Positions 10,560 through 24,765 of a DNA stretch of 64,000 nucleotides are shown piece by piece. The stretch comes from Costus lasius. Lineage: Eukaryota > Streptophyta > Magnoliopsida > Zingiberales > Costaceae. The stretch lies in contig CM050446.2 of the NCBI GenBank assembly GCA_027563935.2, positions 111,146,499 to 111,210,498 on the forward strand, in the 5' to 3' direction. A program made the position numbers and the translations under genes. The stretch's first letter is position 1, and each line of letters starts with the position of its first letter. Under the pieces are notes generated by a model. That model did not search any database, was not told the DNA's origin, and saw only the letters and a program-made list of their open reading frames with translations.

Positions 10560-12888
10560 TCAGCTGCTTCTCCCTGATGCCATTTTTGTAGGTTTGCCCC
10601 CAGCTTTTAATTTCTTTGCCTTCGGCTTTGTGTTTGCCTTCTGCACAATACGCCTTGGTTCATCTGGTTTAGTATGTGAATGTGGATCCACCTCTTCATA
10701 CTGAATTGGCCTTATGATAACCCCAGCTTTCTTGACAATCTAAACGACAACCAATCATCGTCAAATAGACGCACAAAGAATAAACCAAAGCACCAAAGGT
10801 ATTAGACAATTTCCAATTTTACATACATGCATGTAATATAGACTTATCCAGCAGATAGAAAAAGCAAACTGAAATCTTCAAGACTGAAGCATGTGAAGCA
10901 TACAGAATTTAATGGCCAAGTAGAATAAAAAAGAAAACAAAATCATTGACTTTTGATAGTCAAATTCTTACTTTATCAAGCACTCTGTATTCAAACTATA
11001 TTGTAATGAATATGTATCACCAAAATGAACGTTAGTTTAAAATAAAATTTATTCTGACTCTAGTTATCATATTACTAAATATTCACACCAATGATTTCAC
11101 AACCAATCATTAAATAAGAATACGAGGCAGGTTGGTATGAAACCAGAGTTTGCTTATGATTCAGATGTCATCAAATTATACATATGACCAACAAAATTTC
11201 ACTCATAAGAATAAAATATTACGGGAATACCCGTGCAGACACATCAGATTATTGCTAAAATAATAGCCAAAAAAGAAATTTCATAAGGACGCTACATAGG
11301 CTCAGTTCGTGAACAATCACAATCAAGACCTTTCATATAACAAAATTAATAGATGATATTGCAAATTGAAGCATTATAAAATATATTGTTTAATTTGAAA
11401 GCAACACTTGTAGTAAGGATAAGGCCGAAATGTAGTCAAACCTCTAATATTTTTATACTTCCATTATTACAGAAAGACCCCTTAAAACTCCCCATGAATT
11501 TATCGTTTTGGGGTAATTTAGTGACAACATTTTTTTAAGATTTAATGATTCACATATTAATTTTCCATATAGGGTTAAAGATTTTGTGTTTATCAAATAC
11601 AAGTACAATCTTTAAAATTGCTTTTAACATTTAAAATTGTGAAGTTATTTAAAACAATATTGCCTGTATCTAGAAGCATATGGATCGCAAAATATTTTTA
11701 AAATTATAATGTTAAACTTAACACAAGTCATTGGATTTAGAAAATGTATGCAATTTTAAAAATATAAAAGATCTCATCGTAATTTATCCTTAATACAGGG
11801 TCATCCTTGAAATTAATCATAAAAAAGATTATTAAATTCGCATATATACCTCTCACTATTTTAGTTCATTTATGTCATTAGCTTATTACTGATCCAATCA
11901 ACATAACCAGCATCAAATGCCTAGAATACCACTATTTTTAATATAAAAACTTGTTATGATAAAAATGACAATATGCTAATACCCACATTAGATATGATCT
12001 GCACTACACCATCCTATTCCATTGATACAATGCAAATGGGTCGAGAGAGAACCTGGCTGTCAGGTGGGGGAGGATTGGGAGAGAGAGAGAGAATTACTAA
12101 GTAATAATCAATTTATTAATTAAAAGATATCATTACAGACAGTTATAAGCTTATAGGCTTTAACAAGAAATCATACTATCTTATCATTATACCATGACCT
12201 AATAACCACTAACCCACTAACACAAGATCTAATTACAAGCAAGGTTTCCAATCTCGAAGAGTATCTATGTATCAGCGACATGTTAGTCTGATAAATACTA
12301 GACATACTGACTGTATTGGTACCAATCACTTCTCAAACAAACTTCATATCATTTTCTCCTACACTCAACTCTAACGAGATGATTGTTAATTAGAAAAGTG
12401 TTGATTGAAAGAAACTTCTTTTGGTTATTTCTAATTTTTTCCTTTATGTTTTGCATTTTTCTCTTTTTTTTAGTTGTACATATTATTTATGGTTCCATTT
12501 TGTTTTTTCTCTCTTTATGCATCAATAATAGGTATTAATTTGTTCTCGTTGCTTCAACTCACTGGAGTTGAGTTCTTTTAGATAAGAGAAAATGATATTA
12601 GTTTTAATCAGTTCATGGGTTAGTGGGATAATGGGATATTGGTTAGAATTAGGTTAGTAATGTGTCTTATCAGGCCCTATATAAACGCTTATCATGTGTT
12701 TGTAAAGACAATCGTTAATGAATAATATAATTGTATTACTACTTTATGGTACATCTCCAATATCTTTTCTCTTTTAACTCTCACGAAAATTAGGTTTTTC
12801 TGAAGAATGGCAATGGGATTAGCACTCGACTTTTCACTCAATATCCAAATCCGACCCAATTATCTAAACCCACCGACCTATACTAGTT

Positions 12889-12955
<67 letters not shown>

Positions 12956-13029
12956 TGATACCGACCAGTACCATACGCAATATGGTACGGTACAATACCA
13001 ATGGACCGGTATTGGACCGGTACTATGTA

Positions 13030-13089
<60 letters not shown>

Positions 13090-16000
13090 GATACCAGACT
13101 AGTACCAATGGTACGAACCGGTACCATGTTTTGGACCAAATTTTTAAACTTTGCTCGAACCAAATTTGCACCCTATTACATAACACAAACCAATTTAGAT
13201 ACTTAATCAGTTACCCCCATTCAAAGAAAAAAAAAATTAATCATAAATTCTTCTATAAATTAAACATTATCAATATTTATATGATCATTATTTGTATGAT
13301 TAGTTGGTAAAAATTTTAGGTAAATTTATAATTTTATTCTATATTTTTGTTAGTTACCAAGCATCAAGTATTGGAAATCAAGTATCTATACCATTAAATC
13401 CAAACTTCAATTCGTCCTAATAAGCTAATGAGCTAATCGAGTATCCAAACCCACCATAAACAAGCCTAGTTGGGTTGGGTACTTGACTAAGCCTAAATTG
13501 TCATCCCTAGTTTTCCCTCTCCCTCTCTCTCCATTTCTACTATTTTGCATCACCCATGCTCCCCTTGTTGATTTCATAGATTCTATTTTAACTATCTTAT
13601 GGATTGCATTTTCCATTATCCTCACCCTTATTGCCTATAGTAATAGTACTGGCAAGAACATAAGTGCTACAACCTATCTCACTATATCTCAGTTGGCATA
13701 TATATCACTTATTATTTATTTACAAAATATTTTATCAGCTAATGTTTTTGATGGTAGTTAAAAAACATAAGTCAGCCCAAGTGACACGTTTTCAAATTTT
13801 AAACCTAATTAATATATACGTCAAACAAAATTTAGAATGATAAATACTTTTGTCAAAAAGAAAATGTGAAAAATACTTTTCTATACTCCTGCAGTCCAGG
13901 TTTAAGATTATAGAATCAACTTGCTGGTGCATGGATATGACATGCTTTCACCTTAACCTAGACAATTTGGAAAAGTAATTATTTCCAATAGATATGACAA
14001 GATAGAATCAACTCTTATTGCATCCTAGACATGAAAATCATGGAGAAATGGATCAGATTGATTTGCTTCTAAAACTAATTATTCCAAATTCACACTCTTA
14101 TAGAAAAATCACTAAAAAGTACTTGTCACCCCATCATAGCCATAAAGAGTTGAAATGTCAAATTCATTCGAGGAACTAATGAACAGATAAACACATTGAA
14201 CTGGTCAAGTCATTTTATTCACTGATATATTCCTTCTGAATATGCAAAAAATAAAAGAAACTATAATACTCACAGCTGGTCGATTAAGTGTTGCAGCTGT
14301 TATTGCTGGATTAAATTCAGGTCCAATTGGCATCCTAATGCTCTGCTCATAAACTTCTTTAGATGTGTAAGGGTAAGGCAAAGCCTTCGCAAGAAGTTTC
14401 TCAGCCTGAAAGGAAGCAACAGTATCATCAGTACATTAAAAAAGTTAGCATCTAGTACAAGAAAACTTTGGAGTAAAACAGACAACACATTGTGATCATA
14501 GGACAATGAGTAGCTTTTTTTTTCCTGCCTCAAATTCTAGAAGATTTTTCTCATAACAAAATCATTGAAAATGCTCTAACACAGCCTTAAATTGTGATCG
14601 TTCCAGGGTAGTATATCTAATATATTTGCATGCGGGTATATGGCCCTTTCTCACACAGTACATACCTACTTCAATTTATTCTTACAACTGCAATTTAACA
14701 CAAGTTCACTTCAAAATCCTTACTCAAATATTTTTGAGTTTCGGATATTTACCAACACTTGTGCCAGCTTCCAAGGATAGAACGTAACTTCTCAAATTGC
14801 CATCTAATATTAAATGATTTCTTCATTTTCAACACTAGTAATCACTTTCTCTAGTTAACAAATATTTGGTTCCAGGGTTTTTTAAATCGATCCGAACCTA
14901 TCGGTTTTTCCCATTCGGACCAATTCGACGAAGTAACGGACTAAAATCAGCAGGTGGAGTAGAAATCAAGTGGGAGAAGGAGAAAGCGAAGGAGAAGAAG
15001 AGGATGAGAGGAAGAAGAGCAGGCGACGACAGACACGAGCAAGCGATGGCGGATACGAGCAGGCAAGTTCCTCCTTCCTCTTTCTCTTCTTCTTCCTCCT
15101 CTCCTTCTTCCTCTTCTACTTCCTCCTCTTTCTTCTGCAGCTCATTCCACTAGATTTTTATCCAGTAAAACTGGTCAAACTGTCACAACCGGTCGGATTG
15201 GATCTTCATACCACTGCAATTCATTCCTTTCAATTTAATTTACTTCATGATCTTACTTTACATAATTGATAATGGTCGTATGTACATTATAACCAAATTA
15301 CAAACAAGAACTAATTAGATCGCCTAAAGAAAAAGTCCAATTTATTTTATGTATACATTTACTGTTTACCACTATAAAAGAAGAAAATTAACACTATTTT
15401 GTTAATTTTGTGGCCCATGACCTTTATATGTACATGTCCACAACTTCAATTTCCTCAAACTTCAGTTAAAAAGTTCTAGGTTTTGGACCTACAAATGCAT
15501 GTCTTAGGTTTTGGACTTACATATGCATGTCTTACGCAACTTTGATATTACGCAACTTTGATAGAGATCAGATGAATGCCTTAGTTACAGATCAATTTTC
15601 CTAGTCATTCATGAAACTAGATATTGACAAAATCATATCTCGGTGTCACACTTGTTTTGGCCAAGATTACAAACAAAAACAATAGCTCATATATGAACTA
15701 TAGAAAGACCTTAATATGAACATTTTCTTATAATTACCAAAAAAACTACTTGTGGACATTATTCCACCTTAGAATGGTTTGAGGATTTCTTTTAAGATAG
15801 CATAATTCATTTGTTATAGTAAAAAGAATGATGTTTATCATGTGGCTAAGTTATTTTTTAGAAAAAATTTAGGTTGCATGTATTGTTATCCACTATCAGG
15901 TCAGACCAGCATGCTAAGCTTGTAAGCTATTTTTGTAAGACCTGTTGAAAGATCTTGGATGCATGTCTCAAGTTTTTTAATCCCCAAGTAATAGTCCAAC

Positions 16001-19000
16001 TTAAGTTGTAATTTGTAAATTGTAGTCCAGGTGGTCTACTTGAATGCACTATTAGCGAGAAAATTTAAAATTTAAAATTTTAGCAATTTAATAGGTCAAG
16101 TGTTCATTTGAAGTAGTTTATGGTCGCTCACCAAATCAACTCATTGATCAAATTACTCTTTGTATCTCATATAATCTATCTAAATGAGATGATAGATTTG
16201 TTGAGAGCGTTTGAGACATTCAAGATTCACACTGATGTTAAACGAAAAATAATATCAAGCAACAAATTGTATATTGGTCTGTGATGAAGGGATAATATAC
16301 AGTGATTATGTTGACATCTGTACAAGCTGAGTGCTTTCCTTAAAGATCCTTTAAGAATCTTTCCGCCCATGTTGCCGATCTATTTCACATAGTCAGAAAA
16401 TTGTACTCAAACAAATTAATTTCTTTCATAGACTAAGTTCTAGTTCTAATAGAAAATAAGAAATAGAAATGTTTTCTTGATTATTAATTGAAATTTCTCT
16501 ACCATAAACGACTGCTTCACCGTTAATGTTTTCTTCCACTAAAGATGTTGAAGACATTAAGATCGTACCATAACAATTTTATTTATTTTCCAGACCACTC
16601 ATGAAGAGCCAACATTTATTAACTTGAACACTTAATATGTTAAGATATATAAAGAACAGGAAAGCTAAAACAACAGTTCCGCAATATATGACTATAGACT
16701 ATAATTATACTAATTCAAAGTCATAATGTCCATTTCTCTTTATTCAATCATGTCTAAGATTGATAACCTAGTACAGATTCTATCCCTATAAAACATGATA
16801 TCGTCTGTTATATATTCAGAATAAAAAATCAAAAATCTGATGATTAAACCTTTACTAAGTGCAGTACTAATGTACCATCAACCTTTATCATCAATTTAGT
16901 TTTATTCCTTAGAAATACTAGTTTTTTCCTCCACAAAACTTCACCTAAGTTCTTATTTTTATTAAGCCAATAATAAGGAGGTATCTCCTAATGTATAATC
17001 TTTATTGAATTTTTTTTGCTCCCGCATACTTGACCTAAGTCGTTATGCTGCCAATTCGGATGGTCCGTGCATAACTAGAGTATTTTCAGTCAATTAGATA
17101 CAAAATTACATGAAAAATAAATTAAGGATATATATCACTTCTTCATGAACTGCTTTTACAAAAGCAGAAGATGTTAAACGCTAGATGAAGATTCATGTCT
17201 TGATTATAAAATTATGGAATCACATCAGATATAGATCTTACATCTGAACTCTTTGATTGAGATTCATGTAATCTAGGTTATAAAATTATTGAATCACATC
17301 TGACATGGATCTTGTAGCTGAAACTCTTTGATTAAAAGATTAGATGATGGAAAAAAATTCAAAACAATTTAAAGGACAATATAATCAGATATGAAGTATA
17401 AACCGCTGTTAATAGTTTTAGGGATTTTTCTGTAGACAGTTGAGCTAGGATTGCCTAGCTTAATGTTGACTTGGCATATTGATAGGCATACTTTCTTTGT
17501 ACATAATTGCTAGTTTCTTCTCACAATGAAAATGAAATAGAATTTCAGATATTCATCACTGTATCTACTTTGTATAACAAAAGGGAAACGTCAAAGCTCA
17601 AGAGAAAATTCTAGCACAAATCAGAAGAGAAAATCTGACTAAAAGAAGAAAATCATTTACCTTCTTATCAATCTTCTCTGAAATAATTACGTGTTTAAGA
17701 TTAGCATCTTTCCTCTTATAGAGGGCCAGTTCTCTCTTCCTCTGAGCATTTTCATGTTCTTTTAGCATCCAAGAAGGCGTGCCTTTCTTTTGCTGAATGT
17801 GCGTCCATTGGCCCCATCCAGGAAGTAAAACAGGTTTTTCTGGTTCAGGATTCTCTTCATTAAGAATCTCCATTTTATCTTTTTCAAACTCCGCCTCCAC
17901 ATCATCACCAGCAAAGGCATCACGTATCAGGTCTGTTTGAGATGGAAGTTCGTACTCATGCTTTGGACTGGAAGACAAAGATCCATCGATCATCTGTTCC
18001 TCTGAGTCATCATCGCTATCCTGCTCCATATCACACTGGAACAAGACAACAGTAATTATTTATGCAATCAAATCCACTAAGCTGGAAAAAAAAATACATA
18101 CCTTAGATCCATCGATAGGTTTCTGGTTATTCAGAAATGGCTCAGTTTTTGTATCACCATCTACCGCTTTTTCACTTTTCATCTACTCAAATTGTTAGGC
18201 ATTGTGATTATTGATAGAAAATAAGAAATATATTTACAACAAAGGGATACACAATACAAAACCTTTTTCCAGGAGTTGGAAGCAAAAATTGCAACTTCAT
18301 ATGTCATCTTTGGACCAGGTTCCTTGATGATGTCATCAAAACTCTGTGGATAATCATGCAGAAAAGATTAATCGCAGCCAATACACAAACCAAAATCAAT
18401 CTATAACAGCATTACCTTGAATACTGAGTGATGTTCATCTCTCGGCTCATCATGGAGTGCGGCTCCAATATTGAGATCCTGTGACTGGTCATTTACATCC
18501 TGGCCAACATCCATTTGATCTTCAGTCTCAAAATCATCTTCGCTATCACTGTTCTTGCTAAGACCATATGATTCCTTTCTCTTCTGAGATTTCTGAGGCT
18601 TGTCTTTAGGTGGCCCAAAGACTCTCCTACCACTTACTTTGGCTGATTTTGGACCTTCTACATCATTCTCATTCTCAAGTTGTCTTAGTGATGCATCATA
18701 CTCCTCAAGAGCAATTTGAGCTGCATGCTTTGCTTCCTCTTGCCGCATTTTCAAGCCACGTTCCTACAGGCCAGGGAAAAATCTTAGGGTGCAAGAAGTT
18801 ATCAGAAAATAAATATGCTCAGAAATTGCATAAAATAGTGAAAAACCAAAAATCCACAATGTAATAATGCAGATACCACGGTCAGGAAGTCATGTAGCAA
18901 TTGAAACATATGTCATATACATAAAAAAGTTAACTATATCCAAATAAAATTAAGCTACATCATTTCATTGACCCTTTCATTCCGGGCATCATCTTCATCA

Positions 19001-22000
19001 CCATCTATCTTCCTAATTAAATACTTGTGTTACACTCATCAATATCATGTATAATCTTTCACTATTTCCGCTATAAGCATTGCATCATGGAATGCTTAAA
19101 TCCACAATGTAAAAATGCTATAGTGCCACTATAACAACTATTTGACATCACGGTCAGAATTTCAAGTTACATATGCATTATAGATATAAGACAAAAATGA
19201 ATTTGGTTCCTTATTTTGAAACACTCTGAAACTATAGTTTAACTTCAGGTACAGATCTCAAGTACACTTTGAATTTTTTTAATTTCTCATGGTTTCCAGT
19301 GGTTATTTTTATTTCATAAGTACACTTTGAATTTTTTAATTTCTCATGCTTTCCAGTGGTTATTTTTATTTCAGAAAGCAAGCAGCAAAAGTCAAACTCA
19401 AGTTGGTAGGTTCAACCAAGTTTTACTTTGCATCTTCCCAGATTTACATTGGCTTTAAAGATAGGTCAAATACAAAAAAAAAGACTAGTACTGCTAAACC
19501 AACTAAACTCGAAATAGCTTGATTATGTCCAAAAACAAATTAAATGATTGTTAATTTTAAGCCAAGCACAACAGGTTTTCATGTTAATAAACAATGGTCC
19601 TGGTCTGTCTAAAAACTAGAAAGCGTGCAAAATTTGAAAAAAAAAAAAAATGGATCTAATTCCAATATCACATTGCATTATTGAAGACAAGTGTTTCAAA
19701 CTCTATCAAGGTAAATAAGCTTCACCACTGTATCACTCATACTTGTGTCATATTGCACGAAACAGAGAAATGAACAAATATCTGACCCTAAACCTAAAAA
19801 CTTGTAAATACCATCTTCCAAGTACTTCTAGAACATAACATAGAACAATAACAAACGAAAAACAACATTTAAAACCTGAGAAAGAAACAAATAACAAGCT
19901 ACATCAACAATGAAGACATTGAAATAAAATATGTATTATTGCACTCTTGTTTCTTATGTCTTAGCAATTTATACACCAAAATGATTTGCAAATCAAGACA
20001 GTTTTAGTAACTAGGTCAAATTAAACATGGTCTATATCATGGTTTTAAAAACTAGTCCAGCAGCTCGATTCAATCACCTACCGGACCGGTATGCACAAAA
20101 CCACAAAGTGAAGTCAAGACTATGCTATAGTAAAACTATATATACCGACATATGCTAAAGTGAAATCGGTCTTCGGACGGGTACAAATCAAAAATTTCAG
20201 ACCAAAATTTCAAGCACTGGTTTAGATACTTTTTTCTAAGTAATATATCATATCATATTATCATTATTTTCTTCATTACTTAATAGTACATAAAGGACAA
20301 AAAAAGGGTAGCAGGTTTGATATCCATTAACTATAGCTATGTTTTTTTTTTTGAGAATTTAAGTACTTATTTTAGTTTTGGTAAGCACTAAAAGGGTCAA
20401 TAAAGAGGTGCTGTATTTTTAACCAAAGGTCCTTCAACTACATTTCAAAATTTTGTAAGCTCACCAAATTCTAGAACTGGATGAATTGAAAAATAAATTA
20501 GGTATTGAATTCTAAAAGTGAAGGATTAAAATCTTGATCAATGCTAGTTTAAGTAATTTACCAGCTTGGGAAATACACGGCCAGTCAAATTAGTATTGCT
20601 AATGTTTATGAGTGCAAAATTCATTTATGAACACTGATACCACTAGATCCCGATATCCCCTATTTTTGTATGGGTTTATGCTCAATATACACTGGAGTCT
20701 CTAAGAACATTATTATGACTAGTATTGACAGAATTCATACCATGAAAGGCAATTTTAAACAGCTATTCTTGGGTAGCTCATCCCTGTCTTCAAGGACTTT
20801 AAGTGTCCTCTCTTTCGCTCTATTTAGCAGTTTGGAAGCAAGTTCTTTTTCTTTCCCAGGTATGGGTTCATCATCACCATCATCACCATCATCACTAGCT
20901 TCATCGCTGCTACTAGTGTCCCCAATCGAGTTCATTTTCCTAGTCAGAAGTGCATGTTGATTTAGCTGTTCTGTTATTGCAGCTCGAGTTCCTTCATCTT
21001 GAACCGATAATCCCCGCTTTAAAATTCGTTTTGCCCACTTTGAGCGGTTTTTATGCTTCAATGTCATTCTTTCCTGTAGAAATTTTAATATAAATTGATA
21101 ATATTGTAAATAATACACTTCCAGAAGAAAACAATTACAGATTATCCAAAGACAACAAATTTCAGAAAATGAATTCAAAAAGAAGCCTCAGTCACCTCTG
21201 CTCGTTTAAATTCCTGTTTCCTAGCATTCTCTTTCGCAGCTTCAGGATCCATTTCCACTTCAGTAGAAGCTATCTTCAATTTTTCTTTTTTAAGAATGCG
21301 ATGATATGTCTTGGATTTGATTTTCTTGATATGCTTTGCCTTCGTCTCATGATGGAAAAGAAGGCTACGCATTTTAGCAAGTCGATTTTGGCGGTCTTCC
21401 ACATCCTCAACAGAAATCTGTAGAAAAATAATCAACAAGGTTGTCACTAATATATATATCAGCAACATGTCTGGGTAAGAACTGTCAAAAGTCACAACCT
21501 CTGATGTTAAACAACAAAATATAATAAATACGATAATAAAGCAGGAATTTAAACAAAAGCAATTGTACCAAGAGGTTAGTAAGATCAATGGCATGAACGT
21601 ATCTTACAATTGAGGATATGATATTTTAAATGATATGTAACTTCATCAAATGACACTTCACTTTGGGGATTATAGTAGCATTAATGAGAAACTTGGGTAG
21701 GAAAATGAAAGAAAAGAGAGGGAAAAAAGAGAGGAAGAGGAAAGAGCGGTTAGTATAATAAGAAAAATACTTAGGCAACTCGACTCATAAATTTCAATTT
21801 TCAAGGGTCATACGCTCAAACTTTTACAAACTAATGACAACATACCAAAAAGCTCTCTAAAGATTAAAAATATTAGTCTAAATATAAAAATACCTACTTC
21901 AATCACATTATGACCATCTTAGGGCTTATGGAAACCAAATTCATTCTATCTTTAACTCCAATCTCCATAATTGCCTAATAATAGTGAAAATGTAGCCTAT

Positions 22001-24591
22001 AATAGTGCATCCTATTAATTTGAAAACATAATGCAATAATAGAAAATCTGATTGATACCATGACATAGGCAGTCAAATTCTTGTATGTGTATAGAGTTTA
22101 GAGGGGTTACAGGTTATCCTTGAGGTAACACTGCAAAATGGGAATTCAATGGCTCATGTGAAGCACATAAAATAATAAAATTGCACTTCACATAAAATAA
22201 TAAAATTGCATAGGTGTAATGCATATAGCATAATATTTATCACCCTAAATGTTAATACGAGCACATTTGATATTTACAAGGATCGGATCAGACAGTTTAT
22301 TACTATTATTCGACCATAAGTTAATTCACCTATGTATGTGTGCCACCACTCAACCTAAATAGAGAGTAGTTGTAAAGATTCCTTCCCAACCAAAAAAACT
22401 AATCTTTTAATTGACGCAACAAGCTAATCTTTGTTCAGGCATGAGTCTGACCAAGAAACAATTTCCTAAAGGTGTCACAAGAATTGTATGTTCTCTAAAT
22501 AAAATCTATAAATATGTTTAGTTGCCTATCCCACCTTAATTGGGAATTGAAAAAAGAGAGCCAGCAAGTATCAATTCGACACTTAATGCCTTACACTACA
22601 TAGTATGATGTGAATTATATGAATTTGAAATTCTATTATATGAAAACAGTCCATACACATGGTTTACAGTACCAATTCATACCACGCAATGTGGTTGGTA
22701 TATACCAACCCAACCTAGTACAATACATGGACCACAATAACAAACCAATATGATCATATTATTATATATTATTTTTATATTTTTATGTATATAATATATA
22801 TACCTGCACGATATAGTTCGCACCATAATATAAGTTCGTATTGATCCAACGCAAGACATACACTAGTATAGACCATTATTCAGAACCTGGTTCATACTAA
22901 TGTATTGAGTGAGTCAACCAGAAAATAAATAGTTTAATTATAAGTACCTATTGTATATCTATTACCTTTGCCAATCTAAAATAAATTTCAGCATCTCACT
23001 CATGAAATCATCAATACTCTTTATGCAAGAGTGATTATGTTATCCATACATTTGGATTCCTAAATGCACTCAGACACAAACTTCAAAACTAGATGATACT
23101 ACGTATAGCTTTTAATAAACTTCATCACACAATTACTCAAATTTCAACATATATAGGATAAAGGACATTACCATCTGCAACAAAACCAGTATTGATCAAA
23201 CAATTTTAAATGGATAAATAATTAACAAAGTCCAAAGATTGAATCCTCCCTTCACCACCATGACTTACACTCTAGCAAAAAAAGTAGATGAATAATGAAA
23301 GACAAAAAATTGTTTTCACATATCTCAAAACGCTACATCAAGAACTATTTTTTATCAAGAACTTTGAATGTAGTAAATTGACTTCAGTTATTTCTTGATG
23401 TTCCTTTATTTTCGCATTGTATCAGCTAAAAAATAGTGAAAGAACATTTATGGGACTAAATTGAATAAGAATACCTTATTAAGATGTAGGAGTCTTGCGC
23501 CATCTTTATTATGAGCTTCCACAAGTTCGGGATCATGAATTAGCAGAGCCATCTTCTTCTCGAACTCTGTCCTTGGTTCAAACTCTGCAGCAATTGCTCC
23601 CACAGTCGAGTATCCCAAGTTCACATCTTCATTCAAATATAAAGTAGAAGCCTCTCTGTTCCTCTTAACCAACGGCTCCCACTTGGTCATATCCTTTTTG
23701 GAATGCTCATAAGCCACGTTTCTCTCCAGCTTTTCCCTCTCCACTGTTGGCAATGGAGCCTGAACAGACATTGGTTTCTTCTCCAGTTGGTCTAATCTCT
23801 TCCGTAAGTTGCTATACCCAGGATTTCCATGGAGAGGATTCAAAAGATCATGGATACTGATCTTTCCATCACTTGAATCTCCTTGAAAATCCGTTAAAAC
23901 AAACTTTTTTCGTTCCTTGCCTGATGCCAAATAATAATTTTTGTTAGGCAAAGAAAAACATCTTGTGGTTTAGAATTCATAAGCTGAAATTTCAAGACTT
24001 ACCTTCAAAGGCCTCACACGGCAACCCAGTAATTCCCTCAAGCATCCTAATATGTCTGTCACCTTCCTGGCCATCCTCATTGTCTGAAGTTGAGTTATCA
24101 TCATCCTCATCATCTGAAGGCACGTCCTCATCCTGAAACCAAAGAACAGTTTACAATGTTAAGTCCACAAAAGCAGATCCTAGATTTTTTTTTTCTGCTG
24201 GATTACACAATAGAGGGCCCACAACCTCGAAGTCTTCAGGTAACTCATACTCGTAGTTCTCCACAGAATCGAAACGGCGATTCCTCCGCGACTCTTCCTC
24301 TGCGACTGCCTCATCATACTCGTACACATAGCCTTCCTGAATCCCCTTGTGCTCCCCATCCAAATCACAATCAGAAGAAGCATCCAAATGCTCGATCTGC
24401 CTCCGAAGGGCGAACGGCAAGCGAGGGCGAGTGCCCTGTCGCTCCTTTTTCTCTCCTTTTTTCACATTCTTAGTTTTCTTCGTCCTCCTATTTTTGCTGA
24501 TTTTAGAGTTTAGGGTTTTGGAAAGAGTAGGATTTTGCCCCTTCTTCTTCACCTTGTCAGCCTTGGCCTCGGTGGTTTTCCTCCCTACCAT
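10560..24591 (-). CDS. UTP14: U3 small nucleolar RNA-associated protein 14 (UTP14), 11 exons
   Basis: This is a nucleolar component of the small-subunit processome needed for 18S rRNA maturation. Exons on the minus strand are 24591-24226, 24132-24003, 23920-23475, 21417-21196, 21073-20741, 18763-18416, 18343-18263, 18182-18102, 18035-17661, 14405-14274 and 10739-10560. All introns are GT-AG and all are phase 0 except intron 2 (phase 1). The joined coding sequence is 2694 nt (897 residues plus stop), normal for plant UTP14. Recognised blocks are a basic N-terminus, [12 protein letters not shown] and an acidic run (exons 1-2), [20 protein letters not shown] (exon 4), [10 protein letters not shown] (exon 5), LPGWGQWTH (exon 9), [11 protein letters not shown] (exon 10) and [10 protein letters not shown] (exon 11). 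The start is the ATG in the context GGCCATGG; an in-frame upstream extension has no ATG. The gene is apparently intact. I built the exon model by eye from splice consensus and family blocks. Confidence 0.93.
12090..12760. repeat. head-to-head inverted LTR-like fragments
   Basis: Blocks on the left arm recur in reverse complement and in mirrored order on the right arm. ATATCATTTTCTC with CTCAACTC (about 12345-12375) matches GAGTTGAG with GAGAAAATGATAT (about 12565-12598). CCACTAACCCACTAAC (about 12207) matches GGGTTAGTGGG (about 12616). The right arm has CCTATATAAACGC followed by TGTAAAGACAATCG and AATAATATAATTG, resembling the end of a small copia LTR. The exact borders are uncertain. Confidence 0.55.
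12891..13085. repeat. paired TA microsatellites around a GGTACC-rich spacer
   Basis: (TA)n runs at 12891-12951 and 13030-13085 flank about 78 bp rich in GGTACGGTACC/GGACCGGTA-like palindromic words. The open frames here (runs of Tyr-Ile) are artefacts of the repeat. Weaker relatives of the spacer occur near 20080 and 22680 in other UTP14 introns. Confidence 0.85.
14406..17660 (-). other. UTP14 intron 9
   Basis: A 3.25-kb intron. At 14871-15215 there is a GC-richer patch with a purine-rich then TCTTCC-rich run, bounded by CCGAACC/ACCGGTCGGATTGG words, probably an old insertion. At 15471-15565 there are short direct repeats (TAGGTTTTGGAC; ACGCAACTTTGATA). At 17189-17335 a unit of about 75 bp is tandemly duplicated (TATAAAATTATGGAATCACATC and relatives). 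Nothing coding was seen. Confidence 0.7.
18764..20740 (-). other. UTP14 intron 5
   Basis: A 2-kb intron. A unit of about 58 bp is tandemly duplicated at 19261-19374 (AGTACACTTTGAATTTTT … CCAGTGGTTATTTTTATTTC). At 20040-20220 there is a diverged repeat with CCGGACCGGTA words. Nothing coding was seen. Confidence 0.75.
21418..23474 (-). other. UTP14 intron 3
   Basis: A 2.06-kb AT-rich intron. A diverged repeat with TACCAA…CCAACCCAACC and a TATATA core lies at about 22640-22900. No exon-like frame and no RNA gene were seen. Confidence 0.75.
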
Positions 24592-24765
24592 GGCCAGCAG
24601 CTCAAGCAAATATTTTGAGTGCTGGAAGGAGAGTGGGATTATGGTGAGGTGAGGGAGTCGGTCCGACCCTGTTCCAAGTTAGAAAGTATTGTGCTGTAAG
24701 GTCAAATGCAGTATTGTTAGCTGTGAAAACATTGCTTTTAATTGCAGATTGTTGTTGGGATAAGC
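24592..24765 (-). promoter_or_regulatory. UTP14 5' flank up to the hAT element
   Basis: Only 174 bp separate the UTP14 ATG from the end of a hAT insertion. A minus-strand tract CACTCTCCTTCCAG ending near 24626 resembles a splice acceptor, so a non-coding first exon farther upstream is possible. No clear TATA box was seen. Confidence 0.4.

Larger units (their letters stand above)
10740..14273 (-). other. UTP14 intron 10, repeat-filled
   Basis: A 3.5-kb intron containing an inverted pair of LTR-like fragments (12090-12760) and two TA microsatellites (12891-12951 and 13030-13085). The rest is AT-rich sequence in which I recognise nothing. It separates the last two coding exons, which encode the conserved C-terminal blocks. 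Confidence 0.85.

Noticed and set aside
12807..13186. Open frames of repeated Tyr-Ile on both strands
   Set aside because: They are translations of TA microsatellites, with no protein-like composition outside the repeat.
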